The position numbers were made by a program, and so were the translations under genes. A stretch of 64,000 nt of DNA from the NCBI RefSeq assembly GCF_003144115.1, contig NW_020312005.1:492562-556561 (forward strand), given 5' to 3'. The DNA is from Tilletiopsis washingtonensis. Its lineage: Eukaryota > Basidiomycota > Exobasidiomycetes > Entylomatales. Under the pieces are notes generated by a model. It ran no database searches. It saw nothing but the letters and a program-made list of their open reading frames with translations, and was not told the DNA's origin. Shown one piece after another: positions 22,901 to 32,165 of this stretch; the first letter of the stretch is position 1, and each line of letters opens with the position of its first letter.

Positions 22901-23462
22901 GGCGCCGTGCATTCAGCGCCTCGTGTCGTGCGGCATGCTCAAGGCCGACGTGGCGCGCCACATGCTGCTGCTGCCCATGCACCCGCGCACGCCGCGCCAG
23001 ACGCGTGCCGTGCTCAAGTCGGTGCGCCACTTGTGGAGCGTCGAGTGGAGCTGCGGCCTCGGCGACGACTCTGCGCGCCCAACGCAGTCGCAGCCCGGCA
23101 GCGTGGCCAACTCGCCATCGACGAGCGTGCCGCCGGTCACGCCTCGTCGTCCCTCCTGCGCCTCTTCGCTGCCGAGCGAGGTGGCGCCGCTGCGTCTGGC
23201 GCACCCGGCCTGGAAGGCCTACCGCGCCGGCACGCTGCCGCGTGTCATCTTCATCGAGCACCTGCTGGCGCTCTTCAAGAGCCTCTACGAGGGCCACATG
23301 CGCCTCGTGCTCAAGGACAAGGGCAAGCTCAGCAAGGGCGCCTGCGAGTTTGTCCTCGACAGTCTCTGGGACGTGCTCTCGAGCCGCCTCGACGATCAGG
23401 GCACGTCGCCCATCGACGAGATCGAGCTCGAGGTCACCGTCTGCGCCCTCAAGCGTCTCTAG
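19917..23462 (+). CDS. Large disordered protein with C-terminal SABATH-like methyltransferase domain
   Basis: A single open exon of 1181 residues. Residues 1 to about 690 are Ser/Pro/Gly-rich with many SPS and RSG patches, likely disordered and phosphorylated. From about 740 the layout follows the SABATH carboxyl methyltransferases (Methyltransf_7). VSIAEYGSLNSRSTPLL stands where plants have the SAM-binding IADLGCSSGPN. A DFRPLMQSLE segment follows, then HVGFSLMDLHWAHTP (plant YSLMWLS), then FRPGGVFVMAFIAR (plant PGGRMVL). The C-terminus (KAYRAGTLPRVIFIEHLLAL) fits the family's helical cap. SABATH enzymes methylate small carboxylic acids using SAM. Substrate and activity here are unknown. ATGs at 19941 and 19977 are alternative starts. 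Confidence 0.68.
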   Translation: MTPAAFESMTGSAILSEPAEMSASLAPPPTRRTGSLSIPQHDGGVPRRLSDSIMDRQRPSAKRVETEEVRRWAAEALAARPPLTRGADMRHPDEPHASSSRLTADSGHATMPRMRNGFPPSPQPASRSRSPQPGWWSGNAALPQSSVRPVSMHQTIEAYPHDEQPRAAAYQFPPRGPVSPPLSSPLASGTSSGASLGRAASLGRKSCRKGFNRQLASEEALPPKTVHISEDLPRRMSTPGHDILPPEPSEHVAMWPPAPHLTAGRVRTQLPTAMAPRSMSPSTPRISQSQTGSVAPSPSHSSREDRDQHMLASLDELDSMPRRGSLRGSRGLTRTSPPHDTLTDRSAERVGLSHGLGSVGAGAEAAGVFEGLGISERRGSMTATSPSILEYGNESSGGAPLFSHSTLVSIGLTEGITPPLSLPLSSMPGSNMTSASIESSNVVSAGLAAGLGVNMAAAALANCLPGGPSGLGSLTEPRFARTSISGPSGTPLDLSAAIGRSFHLTESQLNGSETVSPIDSMQSDRPNFEDRPVSAHAEADLARRRTTGGLAAGRERTPGKHGMSSDQARTHRRSGTHDPRGSTHNPSRPFDSSGSASARSGIYGAHGSSFAGTSIAEDEHSYSQGGAGYASVSGSESTSGHSNGAQASGRGSTLADTPSLGNKAMLSPDAQSRGSYLGDGGPGPQLRGYGPAGAARGDEQALGALAIGLAGMSGGGHFGPQVRAKIAGVLDTLLAGVPLLESAGETVSIAEYGSLNSRSTPLLPHVISRLAERAHARRPQQAAAPAPSSDDGGYFGATLGAPTVVGSGANDGEPSDVTFSVIHEDSPQTDFRPLMQSLESQSDSYLDSHWQAAHQPSLQNCIFPSFVTRGFATRIAPPNTMHVGFSLMDLHWAHTPRNPEVSLATTAHAELAAFLSARAHEFRPGGVFVMAFIARSEDQSAPPPVAEGSPLSRPPLTPNDGTGMPERSRSRSASSASSPARRPHGDIWTALTNTLAPCIQRLVSCGMLKADVARHMLLLPMHPRTPRQTRAVLKSVRHLWSVEWSCGLGDDSARPTQSQPGSVANSPSTSVPPVTPRRPSCASSLPSEVAPLRLAHPAWKAYRAGTLPRVIFIEHLLALFKSLYEGHMRLVLKDKGKLSKGACEFVLDSLWDVLSSRLDDQGTSPIDEIELEVTVCALKRL

Positions 23463-23878
23463 CGCCCCGCTTCGCACTACGTCTCTCTTCAGCTCGCATA
23501 TACCTCCCCCTCACCTGACTCGCACATGCTGTCTGGCCTTGCATGCACTCTGCAACCCCTTCTCCGCCCGCCTCCCACACGTCTTATCTGTGTCGCCGCG
23601 ACTCAGGGCACCCCGTCACCCACCGCTGAATGCAAGTCATCGTCTGTTGCCTGAGGCATCGGCGTGCGAGTGGACGTCTCGAGCGGAACAGCGTCGGTCG
23701 GAGGCAAGGCCGCATCGGCGGGAGCATCTCATGCTGCACCCGTCTGCGCGTTGCTCTCCACGGCAAGCTCAGTCGGTCGAAGCATCTCTGCCGCTGGCAC
23801 ACAGTCAGGTCGAGGTAGTCTATGTAATGCCGTGAGACGGGACACGTGGCGCAGGCCAGTCCAGGAGGGGTATCAAGA
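23463..23878. other. Convergent intergenic region
   Basis: About 415 bp between the stops of the SABATH-like gene and the RTA1-family gene, which point at each other. It should hold both 3' untranslated regions. Nothing else is seen. Confidence 0.6.
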
Positions 23879-25018
23879 TCAAGCCACTTCGCTCTCCGGC
23901 GTCCGCACGGCCGCGCGGCTCTCGCTCATCTCGGTCGGCGACGACGGCGAGGCTCCACGCTCGCGCTTGAGGCCCAGCTCGGCGGCGCGCTGCTCGGCGT
24001 CGCCTTGTGTGGCGAGGACGAGCGGGTGGTGGTACCAGATGGCGAAGACGCCGACGGCGACGATGAGCGGCAGGCCATCGAGTGTGAACTGCGCGCAGAC
24101 GTGTCAGCTCTGCTCCTGACACTGCGGCATGCTCGCTTCACACTCACAGTGTAGATCTCGTGCGAGTAGAGCTGCCCGCCGTAGCCCTGCGCCATCTCGA
24201 CGATGCGCATGCCGCTGCGCACCAGGATGCCAATGCTGGCGACGTAGAGCAGCACGAAGAGACGCGCCGTCTTGTTGTGCAGCGCATGCCACGGCGCATA
24301 GCGAGGCTCCTCGCGGCACAGACGGATGTGCGCCACGATGGTGAGCAGCGTGAAGAGCACGTACGAGGCGCCTTGGCCGCTGACGCCGGCGAGGAAGACC
24401 TTGTTGCCGAGCTGTGTCTGGTCGCTGTTCGAAGGCAGAGTGTCAGCCATCGACTAGCCCGCGAAGCAACGCCCAAGGCACGCACTAGTTGCCGCCGGTC
24501 TGCAGGCCTCCGCCGGCAGCCTGAATGAGGAAGGTGCAGATGTCGGAGATGACGAAGAAGCGCGCCACGAGCCGAGGCGGGATGAAGCTGTAGCGCGACT
24601 TGGCCTTCAGCCCGGCGCGCCCGATGAGCTCGGGGTCAGCCGCGCTGATGAGTCGTCCGTAGATGATGTAGCAATAGGCCAGGAAGCCGGCGGGCGAGAG
24701 GACCAGGAAGAGATAGTAGGCAATGTAGAGGCCGCGATTGTCCTGGTTCTGCTCCTGGCGCAGCGGGATGCGCAGGAACCAGCCGAGCGCCTCGGTTGTC
24801 GTGGCGATGGGCAGCACGACGGCATGCCAGGAGCGCCAGCGCACCGTGTGCGCCCACAGCGCGATGCTGGCGGCGGCGTAGAGGGTGCCAAAGACGGCGT
24901 TGCCCGCCAGGTCGGGCACATAGGAGAGGTACGACGTCGGCGTGAGCTGCGGCGCGGCCTGCACGGCCGAGGCGACGAGCAGCGCGGCCAGCGCCAGGGA
25001 GAGCGGATGAGGCGCCAT
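23879..25018 (-). CDS. RTA1-family seven-helix membrane protein
   Basis: Three exons (25018-24486, 24424-24148, 24088-23879) encode 339 residues. A signal-like N-terminus (MAPHPLSLALAALLVASAVQA) is followed by about seven hydrophobic helices. The family pattern is clear: NAVFGTLYAAASIALWAH, then EALGWFLRIPLRQE, then YIIYGRLI, then VISDICTFLIQAAGGGL, and VRSGMRIVEMAQGYGG. This matches fungal RTA1/RTM1/RSB1 proteins of the plasma membrane, linked to resistance to toxic compounds and to export of sphingoid bases. The cytosolic C-terminal tail is charged and Ser-rich. Which lipid or drug is involved cannot be told. LCB2 lies about 31 kb away in the same window, which may be coincidence. Confidence 0.92.
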
Positions 25019-26112
25019 GGAGGTGTTGCAGAGGTGGTGGTGGGTGCCGTGCTCTGGCCGAAGCTGCCTTCATGTTAAGGCGCCCGGCGGAGGCCACCGC
25101 TGCGCGCTGCGCTCTCCGGCGGCCCCGACGCTCGACCTCCGCTCGACCTCCGCTCTGCTGACGCCTCTCGCTCCACCTTGCGGCCCTTGCCTGATGCGTG
25201 CCTGGCCTGACCTTCCTTCGCTCATGCCGCGGAATCAGCCTGTCCTGCTCTGCTGCCGCTGCTGCGTCTGGGCCTCCGTTGCACCGCGTTCGCAGCGCAA
25301 GGGCAGCAAGGCGGCGATTTGATTTTGGGGGAGCGTCATCGGCGCGGGCTGCTGACGAGGCGCAACCGCGCAAGGGTTCTGCAGCTGCCGTGCGCGCTGA
25401 GCAGCATGCAGCTGAGGGCTGTTCATCCGCTGCCGCCGCCACGGCACGGCGGCATGGGCGGCGCGGAGGCCGAACCGCATGCTGCAGTCGCAGCCTGCTC
25501 GCGAGCCCGCGGGATATGGTGATGATGCCCTTCCCGCAACGCCACGCTGAGAGGAGCGGAGCGCAGCCACGTTCCTCGCCTCTTACCAAGGGCACGGAAA
25601 GCAGAGCCATTTTCAGAATGCGGGCGACATGGAGGAGCGAGCGTGTGGACGGGAGACTGCGCAGCGCTGAGGGCCGGCGCACGTTCGCGGCTACTCGCGA
25701 CTGACCCCGTCGCGGCACTCCCCAGCCACCTCGACGCAGTAGCCGAGCACCCTCGCAGCGGGCAGCAGCGCGCAGGCACAAGGTGCTCGTCCTGCTGCGG
25801 TGCTGGTGCATCTGCGGCCTGCGGGCCAGCGCTGTGGCAGCCCCAGCGGCGCTGCATGGAGAGTGTCGGCAGAAGCACGGACGAAGCAGCTCGCCTCACG
25901 CCAAGCCCTGCGGCCCGCATGTTGCTGCAGCGCCCCTCCTCCTCCCCGTGCTCCCGCGGAAGTTGCAGCTACGCCGGTTCAAGGAGCTTAAAGCAGCATC
26001 GCCTGTCACGGGTCGCTGCAACTGGTGCTTTGGAAGCGACACACACCCTCGCACTCGACAACGGACTGTATAGATGGCACGGGAATCAACAGGTCTTGCA
26101 GCGAGCGCGGTC
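25019..26112. other. Intergenic region between the RTA1 and SDR genes, no gene recognised
   Basis: About 1.1 kb with frames on both strands and no domain. Its left part is the promoter of the RTA1-family gene; its right part is the 3' side of the SDR gene. Confidence 0.5.
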
Positions 26113-27137
26113 TCATGCGCCAGGTCGGTTGCCCAGGTGCGCGCCGCTCTCCGTGACGTGCGTGCGGCCGGTGCAGTTTGTGTCCTTGAGGAAGTACAGG
26201 AAGGCCTGTCGCACCACGGGTCTTCATCAGCTGACGCTCCCTGAGTAACGTGGTGAGACCCACCTGTGCGATCTCGTGAGGCTGGCCAAACTTGCCCGTC
26301 GGGCTGTGCAGCGAGGTGAGCGAGGGGCGAGAGGCAGGCGGGAGTAGAACAGGACGCACGTCTTGGCTGCCTCGGACTTGAGATGCGCCATGGCCTCCTC
26401 GGGCATGCCGTCCCACAGCTCCGTGTCGACCGCTGCGAAAAGCACGCTGTGAGCTGGGGCAGTCGCTGAACAGACGCCGCCCACGCACCGCCAGGAGAGA
26501 CGCAGTTGACTCGCAGGCCCTGAGCCGAGAGCTCGAGGGCCAGACCACGCGTCAGACCATCGAGGCCGGCTGCAAAGCCCGAGACGACCTGTCCTCGCAG
26601 TGTCAGCGTCTCTCCTCGCATCTCTGCGCAGTCATGGCTCACCGCCCATCCCGGTCCCACCGGCTTCTCGCCCGTGCTGCCGGTGGTCAGCACGATGCTT
26701 CCGCCCTTGCGCAGATGCGGCACCGCCGTCTTGACCGCCAGCACGGCGCTGAAGAAGCGCACGCTGCCCGACTTGACGAGCGTGTCGTACGTGTGCTTCT
26801 CGACGGGCGTCGTCGCCAGACTGTCGCCGGCCGTGTACACGAGATGATCGAAGGTGCCCACTTGCTCAAAGAATGCTTGGAGCGCAGCCTCGCAGTCGCC
26901 AGAGAGGTTGAGCGCGTGTCCAGACACGCGGGAGGCATCGGCATTGTACTGCTGCTGCGAGTCGGAGAGACGAGCGACGGCGCTCTCGACGCGCTTCGGG
27001 TTGGAGGAGGAGACGACGACCGAGGCTCCTTCCTCGATCAGCGCTGATGCGACAGCGAAGCCGATGCCCGACGTGCCGCCAAGCACGACGACCTTCTTCT
27101 CGCGCAGCTGGTGGATTGTCTTCGGTGCGGCGGACAT
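26113..27137 (-). CDS. Atypical short-chain dehydrogenase/reductase
   Basis: Five exons (27137-26643, 26588-26489, 26432-26360, 26303-26264, 26205-26113) give 266 residues, the usual SDR length. The Rossmann start VVVLGGTSGIGFAVASALIE has the GGxxGIG cofactor motif at residues 20-26. A second motif, YTAGD, stands in place of NNAG. The strand with the catalytic Ser is present (IVLTTGSTG), and LRVNCVSPG matches the usual RVNxxxPG. The canonical YxxxK is absent: the region reads PGWAVVSGFAAGLDGL. Some bacterial and fungal SDR groups share this, and some remain active, so it is not simply a broken enzyme. Substrate unknown. Confidence 0.87.
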
Positions 27138-28219
27138 GTTTGCTGGTGTAAATGTTGCAGAGCGACGCCGAATGCGCACCGACTGCTGCTTATGAGGATC
27201 TCGGATGGTGGAGGATCGCCTGCTCGACAGCGGTACCGTCCGTTTGGCCGCTCGCCGGCGAAGTGGAGGCTCACGCGCACCCGCGGTCCACGCCTCTTCC
27301 TGGGCTGGGAGACGTCAGCTCAGCCGTCCTGCGCAGGGAGCGAGCACCAAGGTGCCCGTGCCGGCAACGAGGCCTGAGCCGCCGGCTTGCAATCAGAATG
27401 CCACCGCTGATGGTGCATCCATACTCAGGCGGGACTCGGTACGGCGGCGCAGACGGGAGAGGCTCCTGACGCAGACACGTGACCGCTGAGCACCGGCTGG
27501 CCTCTCTCGCACCGCAGAGCGTACCCTGCAGCGCTGCTCTCCCTTCTCTGCACGCATGGGCATCTCCGAAAGACGTGAGTTTCTTCGCCGGCCGCACCGC
27601 CTGTCAGAACTTCGAATGATCGCCGTCGTGCAGGTGCAGCATCAGCTCAGAGAGGGAGGCGTGGGCGCTGTGGCGGTGCAGCGCGTCCCGGGCTGATGCC
27701 ACGTGGCGTGGTGGCGAGCGAGGGCACGAGCCACTCCACATAGGCCGCCTTCCTACGGCTTCCGCCGCCGCCACGCTGGCATGGCGGCGTCTGCTGCTGC
27801 GTGCTGGCGGCCTGCCCGTGCGCTGCAGGCCCGCCGCCGCCACAGCGCTGGGTGCTGCTGTGCTCGGCCGGGCTGATGCTGCAGGCCGCCGCTTACCTTG
27901 TGAGAAGCTGCGCGAGAAAGAGGGGCACGGCGAAGCGTGCGCTTGGGCCTGCCCAGACGGCAGCGGTGACGCATTCGGCGCGCAGGCGGCGGGAGGAAGA
28001 CGGCCGGGCGTGCCGCGCGGCGGGCGGTGTTGGCCTCAACACCCGCGCCGCACGCTTCCTTCCCGACCACCACCCTCATGAACCCCTCCTCTATCCGCAA
28101 CTTCTCATCCTCCATGTGAGCGCCGCGCCCGCGCCGCACCGCTGTCGCTGCTGCCGCTCGTGCACAGCTCGGCGCCCGCAGAGCACCCTGCTCACCCGCT
28201 TCCTTGCCGCAGCGCCAAA
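27138..28219. promoter_or_regulatory. Divergent promoter region of the SDR and cyclophilin genes
   Basis: About 1.1 kb between divergent starts. A CTCATAAG box on the minus strand (27189-27196) lies 52 bp before the SDR ATG. The plus strand before cyclophilin is C/T-rich with an AAAATG start context. No separate gene is recognised. Confidence 0.4.
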
Positions 28220-28900
28220 ATGTCGCAGAACGTCTTCTTTGACATCACCAAGAACGGCAGCCCCATGGGCCGCATCACGTTCAAGCTGTACGACGAGTGA
28301 GTCGTTCGTGGATGCTGCTTGCGGTCGCACTGCGCATGCCTCTGACGCCTCGCCGCCAGCGTCGTGCCCAAGACGACCAAGAACTTCCGCGAGCTCTGCA
28401 CGGGCCAGCACGGCTTCGGCTACGAGAAGTCGTCGTTCCACCGCGTCATCCCGCGCTTCATGCTGCAGGGCGGTGACTTCACCGCCGGCAACGGCACGGG
28501 CGGCAAGTCCATCTACGGCGCCAAGTGAGTAGCGTGCAGCAGCTCGGGTACAGCAGCGGCAGGGTCTGACGCGTGGGCACCGCCCAGGTTCCCCGACGAG
28601 AACTTCAACCTGAAGCACACCAAGCCGGGACTGCTCTCCATGGCCAACGCCGGCCCCAACACCAACGGCTCGCAGTTCGTGAGTAGCCGCCGCGGTACCA
28701 CTTGCTGCTGTTGCTCCATGGCTCACACTCCCTCGCGCCAGTTCATCACCACGGTCGTCACGTCGTGGCTCGACGGCAAGCACACCGTCTTCGGCGAGGT
28801 CGTCGACGGCATGGACGTCGTCAAGGCCATTGAGAAGGAGGGCACCGACTCGGGCAAGACGCGCTCGACCATCACGATTGCCAAGTCGGGCACCGTCTAA
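28220..28900 (+). CDS. cpr1: Cyclophilin A, peptidyl-prolyl isomerase
   Basis: Four exons (28220-28296, 28360-28524, 28588-28678, 28742-28900) encode 163 residues, the normal cyclophilin A length with no added targeting sequence, so it is probably cytosolic. The active-site block [20 protein letters not shown] carries the catalytic Arg. GSQFFITT and the tryptophan in [13 protein letters not shown], which binds cyclosporin A, are all present. The enzyme speeds cis-trans isomerisation of prolyl bonds and is the cyclosporin target in fungi. All three introns are of the GTGAGT type. The gene is complete with no odd residues. Confidence 0.97.
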
Positions 28901-29270
28901 GTGCAGGCCTGGTCTGGCTGCGCGAACGGCGATGGCCGCTTGGATGCTAGTCGCGTCGCTGCATGAGGCACACCTCATCCAGTGCACGAGACGTCCGAGC
29001 TCTGTTTCTGCTCGCGCAACGGTCTTGTTGCTCCACCCCCTTATCACCCCAGCAAAGAAATGAAAGCTGTCACAGGCTGCCTCTTCGTGCGTCTTGTCTG
29101 GGCAGCGGGCAAGTGGATGAAGCGATGCGCTGTGGGTGCGGTGCAGCCCGGTCCGTGCCCGTGCGGCTCATGCCTCGACCTGCTTCCTCGTCGCGCATCC
29201 CTCGACTCCTTCCACACTGCACTTCGCTGCACGTTCGGGACTTCATGGTATAGCATTGCCAGCGCACCGA
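28901..29270. other. Convergent intergenic region
   Basis: About 370 bp between the ends of the cyclophilin and F-box-like genes. It should hold both 3' untranslated regions. No other feature is seen. Confidence 0.6.
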
Positions 29271-30674
29271 CTACCAGAACGCAGCAGCCAGGCTGCGTGG
29301 CACGAGGGGTGCCTCCTGGCCCAGGCGCGCCGCGTCCGCTCTCGCCAGCTGTTCGAGCAGCTCTACGCTCTCGTCCGTCGCGCCTACTACATCCGACAGC
29401 TCGTCTGCCCACGGCGCATGCAGCGGCACCGCTTGTGGCTCCTGACGCTTCGCCTGCGTGTCTCTCTGCTGCGCCGCAAGCACGCCGAGCTGCCACTCGT
29501 GTAGCAGATCGAGTGCTGGCGGTGCAGCATCGTCAAGCGGCGAGTAGAGACATCGAAAGCGCAGTCTCTCGTCGGGCAGCGGCGCGAGCTCAGAGGCGAT
29601 CGTGGCGAGCACAGCAGGCGGGGCGCGCACGATGATGCGGCGTAGCCGATCGCCAGGCGCTGGACCCGTGGTGCCAGCACCAACGTCGCCTAGCAGTCGG
29701 AGCATGTGTGCGCGAGGCAGGATGCGGAGCGTGGCCATGCCGCCTGGTGGCACGGGAGGGAGAAGCGGGTAGGTGAGGATGAGATGCTCGAGCGTGTGCA
29801 GGTTGAGGATGCCGGAGAGAGAAGAGGGCGTGAAGTTGGTGAGCTGTGCGTCAGGGATGAGCCTTAGCTTTGCTTCGTGGCTGCTCGCTGCCAGCTTCGC
29901 TTACCTGGAGTCGCTGCACGCCTGGCAGCTCATGTCTTCCCATGGCATCCTCCACCCGCTCTCTCATCTCTCTCCGGCCATGCAAGCCCACAAAGTCCTC
30001 TGCCGTGCGCACGCCCACGAGCGTGATCTCTCGCGCGTGACGCATTGCGTAGAGACCCGGTCCCCAGTCAAAGCATGCGCTCCGCTCGAGCGTGAGGACA
30101 CTGACGTTGCCGCAGAGCTGCAGGATGCGATCGGCTGTCGCTGCACCGCTGCAAGGAGCTGGTGGACGGGGAAAGAGCGCGCTTGGGGGAGAGGGAGAGG
30201 AGGTTGTGCAAAGGTAGAGATGTCGGACCAGCGCGCCTAGCTTTGTAGCAGCCGAGAGCGAGCGTCGCAACGCATACGTAGCATCGCCGCGCCGAAGGAC
30301 GGGAGCATGGTAGAGCCTTGCTCGGAGATGCGAGCTGTAGGCATGCGAGAGGCTGCAGAGCACGGCACACGTATGTGCGTCGCCTGATGCTGCATGCTCA
30401 AAGATGGCAAGCACGAGCTCGGCGGGCAGCGCAGCGCCTGCTCCGGGCGTGAGGACAGCGGAGGAACGACTGCGCCAGGGAGGCGGAGAGGGCTCGTCGA
30501 AGTGCGGTCGTCGACGGACGAGAGATGCCTTGCCTGTGCTGCCCTCGTCGAGAGATGGCAAGGCGGAAGTGGAGGCGCCGTTCTGGTCGGGAATGAAGGC
30601 GCCTGGTACCCTGTGCGGCCGCGGTCTGTCAGCACTCGCGAGGGCGCGAACGGCGAGGGTGCGCACCAGAACAT
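29271..30674 (-). CDS. F-box-like/leucine-rich protein
   Basis: Three exons (30674-30667, 30610-29905, 29843-29271) give 428 residues. The first exon is only 8 nt (ATG TTC TG) before a 56-nt intron with GTGCTGAC and GCACAG. A ATG at 30915 in the second-exon frame would avoid it, but would read through the intron-like sequence. Residues 55-100 contain LPAELVLAIFEHA followed by CAVLCSLSHAYSSHLRARLY, an F-box-type helix pair. Later parts have leucine-rich patterns such as ILQLCGNVSVLTLERSAC and LEHLILTYPLLPPVPPGG. Such basidiomycete proteins usually act as substrate adaptors of SCF ubiquitin ligases; that role is inferred. No closer family was recognised. Confidence 0.72.
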
Positions 30675-32165
30675 GGCTGCTCGGCGTGCAGGAGGCCGAG
30701 TGCGCGCTCTTGTTTCCTTGCCTCGGTCGGAGATGCTGCGCTGCTGCTGCTGTGCTCGTTCCCGTCTCTGATGCAGCGATGTACTGTGTAGCCCTCGGGC
30801 AGCAATGGCTCGTTGCGTCTTGATGATGAGGAAGAGAAGAGGCGGGGAGCTCGAGGGCGGCCTGGGCCCTTCCAGAGGCGGGTGGTCCGAGCGCACTCCG
30901 CGGGGTGTGGAGCAATCACGTGCCGCGCGGCCTCGACCCCTCTCCGGCCTCACAGACGCCCCTTGACCTCGCCGACCAGCATCCAGATGGAGACACATGC
31001 TGTGCAGCAGCAGCGTGTTAGTGAGCCACGCATGCACGCATCACGGCTGAAGCATGCCCATGGCCTTGGGCGCGCGCCAGCGTCGGCGCGGAGGTGCATC
31101 CTAGCGCCTCAGCCGGCGCGCCGCGAGCCTGCGCGATGCTCGCCGCCTCGCTCTCTCGGCAAAGGCCGATGCTCGAGTGTTTGCAGCATCGCCGACGACG
31201 AGCACATTCTTTCGCACAACCATGGCGCAGACGAGCAGCATGCGCTGCGTGGCAGCACGTCGCCGTCAAGCGTCACACACACGGCGGGCGCGTGTCACAT
31301 GGCCTCGCGCGCCTGCGCGAGATCGGGACGAGCCCTGCTGCGAGCAACGCCGCGGCGTCGGAGTTCCGTCCGCCCCTTGACTTTTGTGCGGCGGCGTCCG
31401 GCGGTGAGGCTGTGAGCGCTGTCCCCTGTCGCCTGACCTCGCGAGCCGCCGACGCCGCCATGCCGTGACGCTCGCTGGCAGGCTCGAGGCTTGGCGAGGG
31501 GTGCTTCGGAGAGCTGCGAGCCAGCTCAGCGGCAGCAGCGGGCGTGGCCGCCGGCAAGCCCGAGCGCCTGTCACGCCTCTCTCACGTCTGCTGACCGGCG
31601 GTGAGCTTTCTGCTGCACCCTGGCGGCGCTAGCGCCACCGTTCGATGTGCTGCACGGCGCTGCAGAGCTGCGGCCGTGCCGCGGCGCGAGCGAGACGCGA
31701 GATGCAAGGCGAGCGCAGCTTGCAGCTCGCAGCCGCCGGGCGCAGGAGCGCGGCGTGCCAGCCTCGCCCGCTGCCGCGCGTTTCGTTTCGCGCGGCGCGG
31801 CTCGGCCCAGCCGCCTCTGCTGCTGCTGCCTCTGCTGCCGGCCTGCGGTGCGCTGTGCAGCCTCCTATCCCATCCACCTCTCCCTCTCCATCCCGCCCCC
31901 AACCACGCCCTCTCAAGGCATCACTCGAGCGCAGCGCAAGCAGACTCGACTGCACCGCTCTCGCTCACTGAGCCTGCGCACCTGGCCCGCCTGTCCTGCT
32001 CGCCGGCCTCGCCTCTCCCGACGCTCGCTCCTCCTCGGCCTCACGTGGCGTACACCTCGCTCTCTGACGTCCACCTGCCACTCTCTCTGCTTCTCTCTGC
32101 GCCGCACTTCTCATCCGTAGCGCCTCTCCGCTACGCACGCTCTTCGGAGCCCGACCCTGCCCAGC
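30675..32165. promoter_or_regulatory. Divergent promoter region of the F-box-like and chitin synthase genes
   Basis: About 1.5 kb between divergent starts. The last 300 bp before the chitin synthase ATG are C/T-rich on the plus strand, as in other leaders of this window. No gene is recognised. Confidence 0.4.

Noticed and set aside
20970-23477. Minus-strand open frame of about 835 codons opposite the SABATH-like gene
   Set aside because: Arg/Ala-rich with no motif; a shadow of the strongly GC-biased plus-strand gene.
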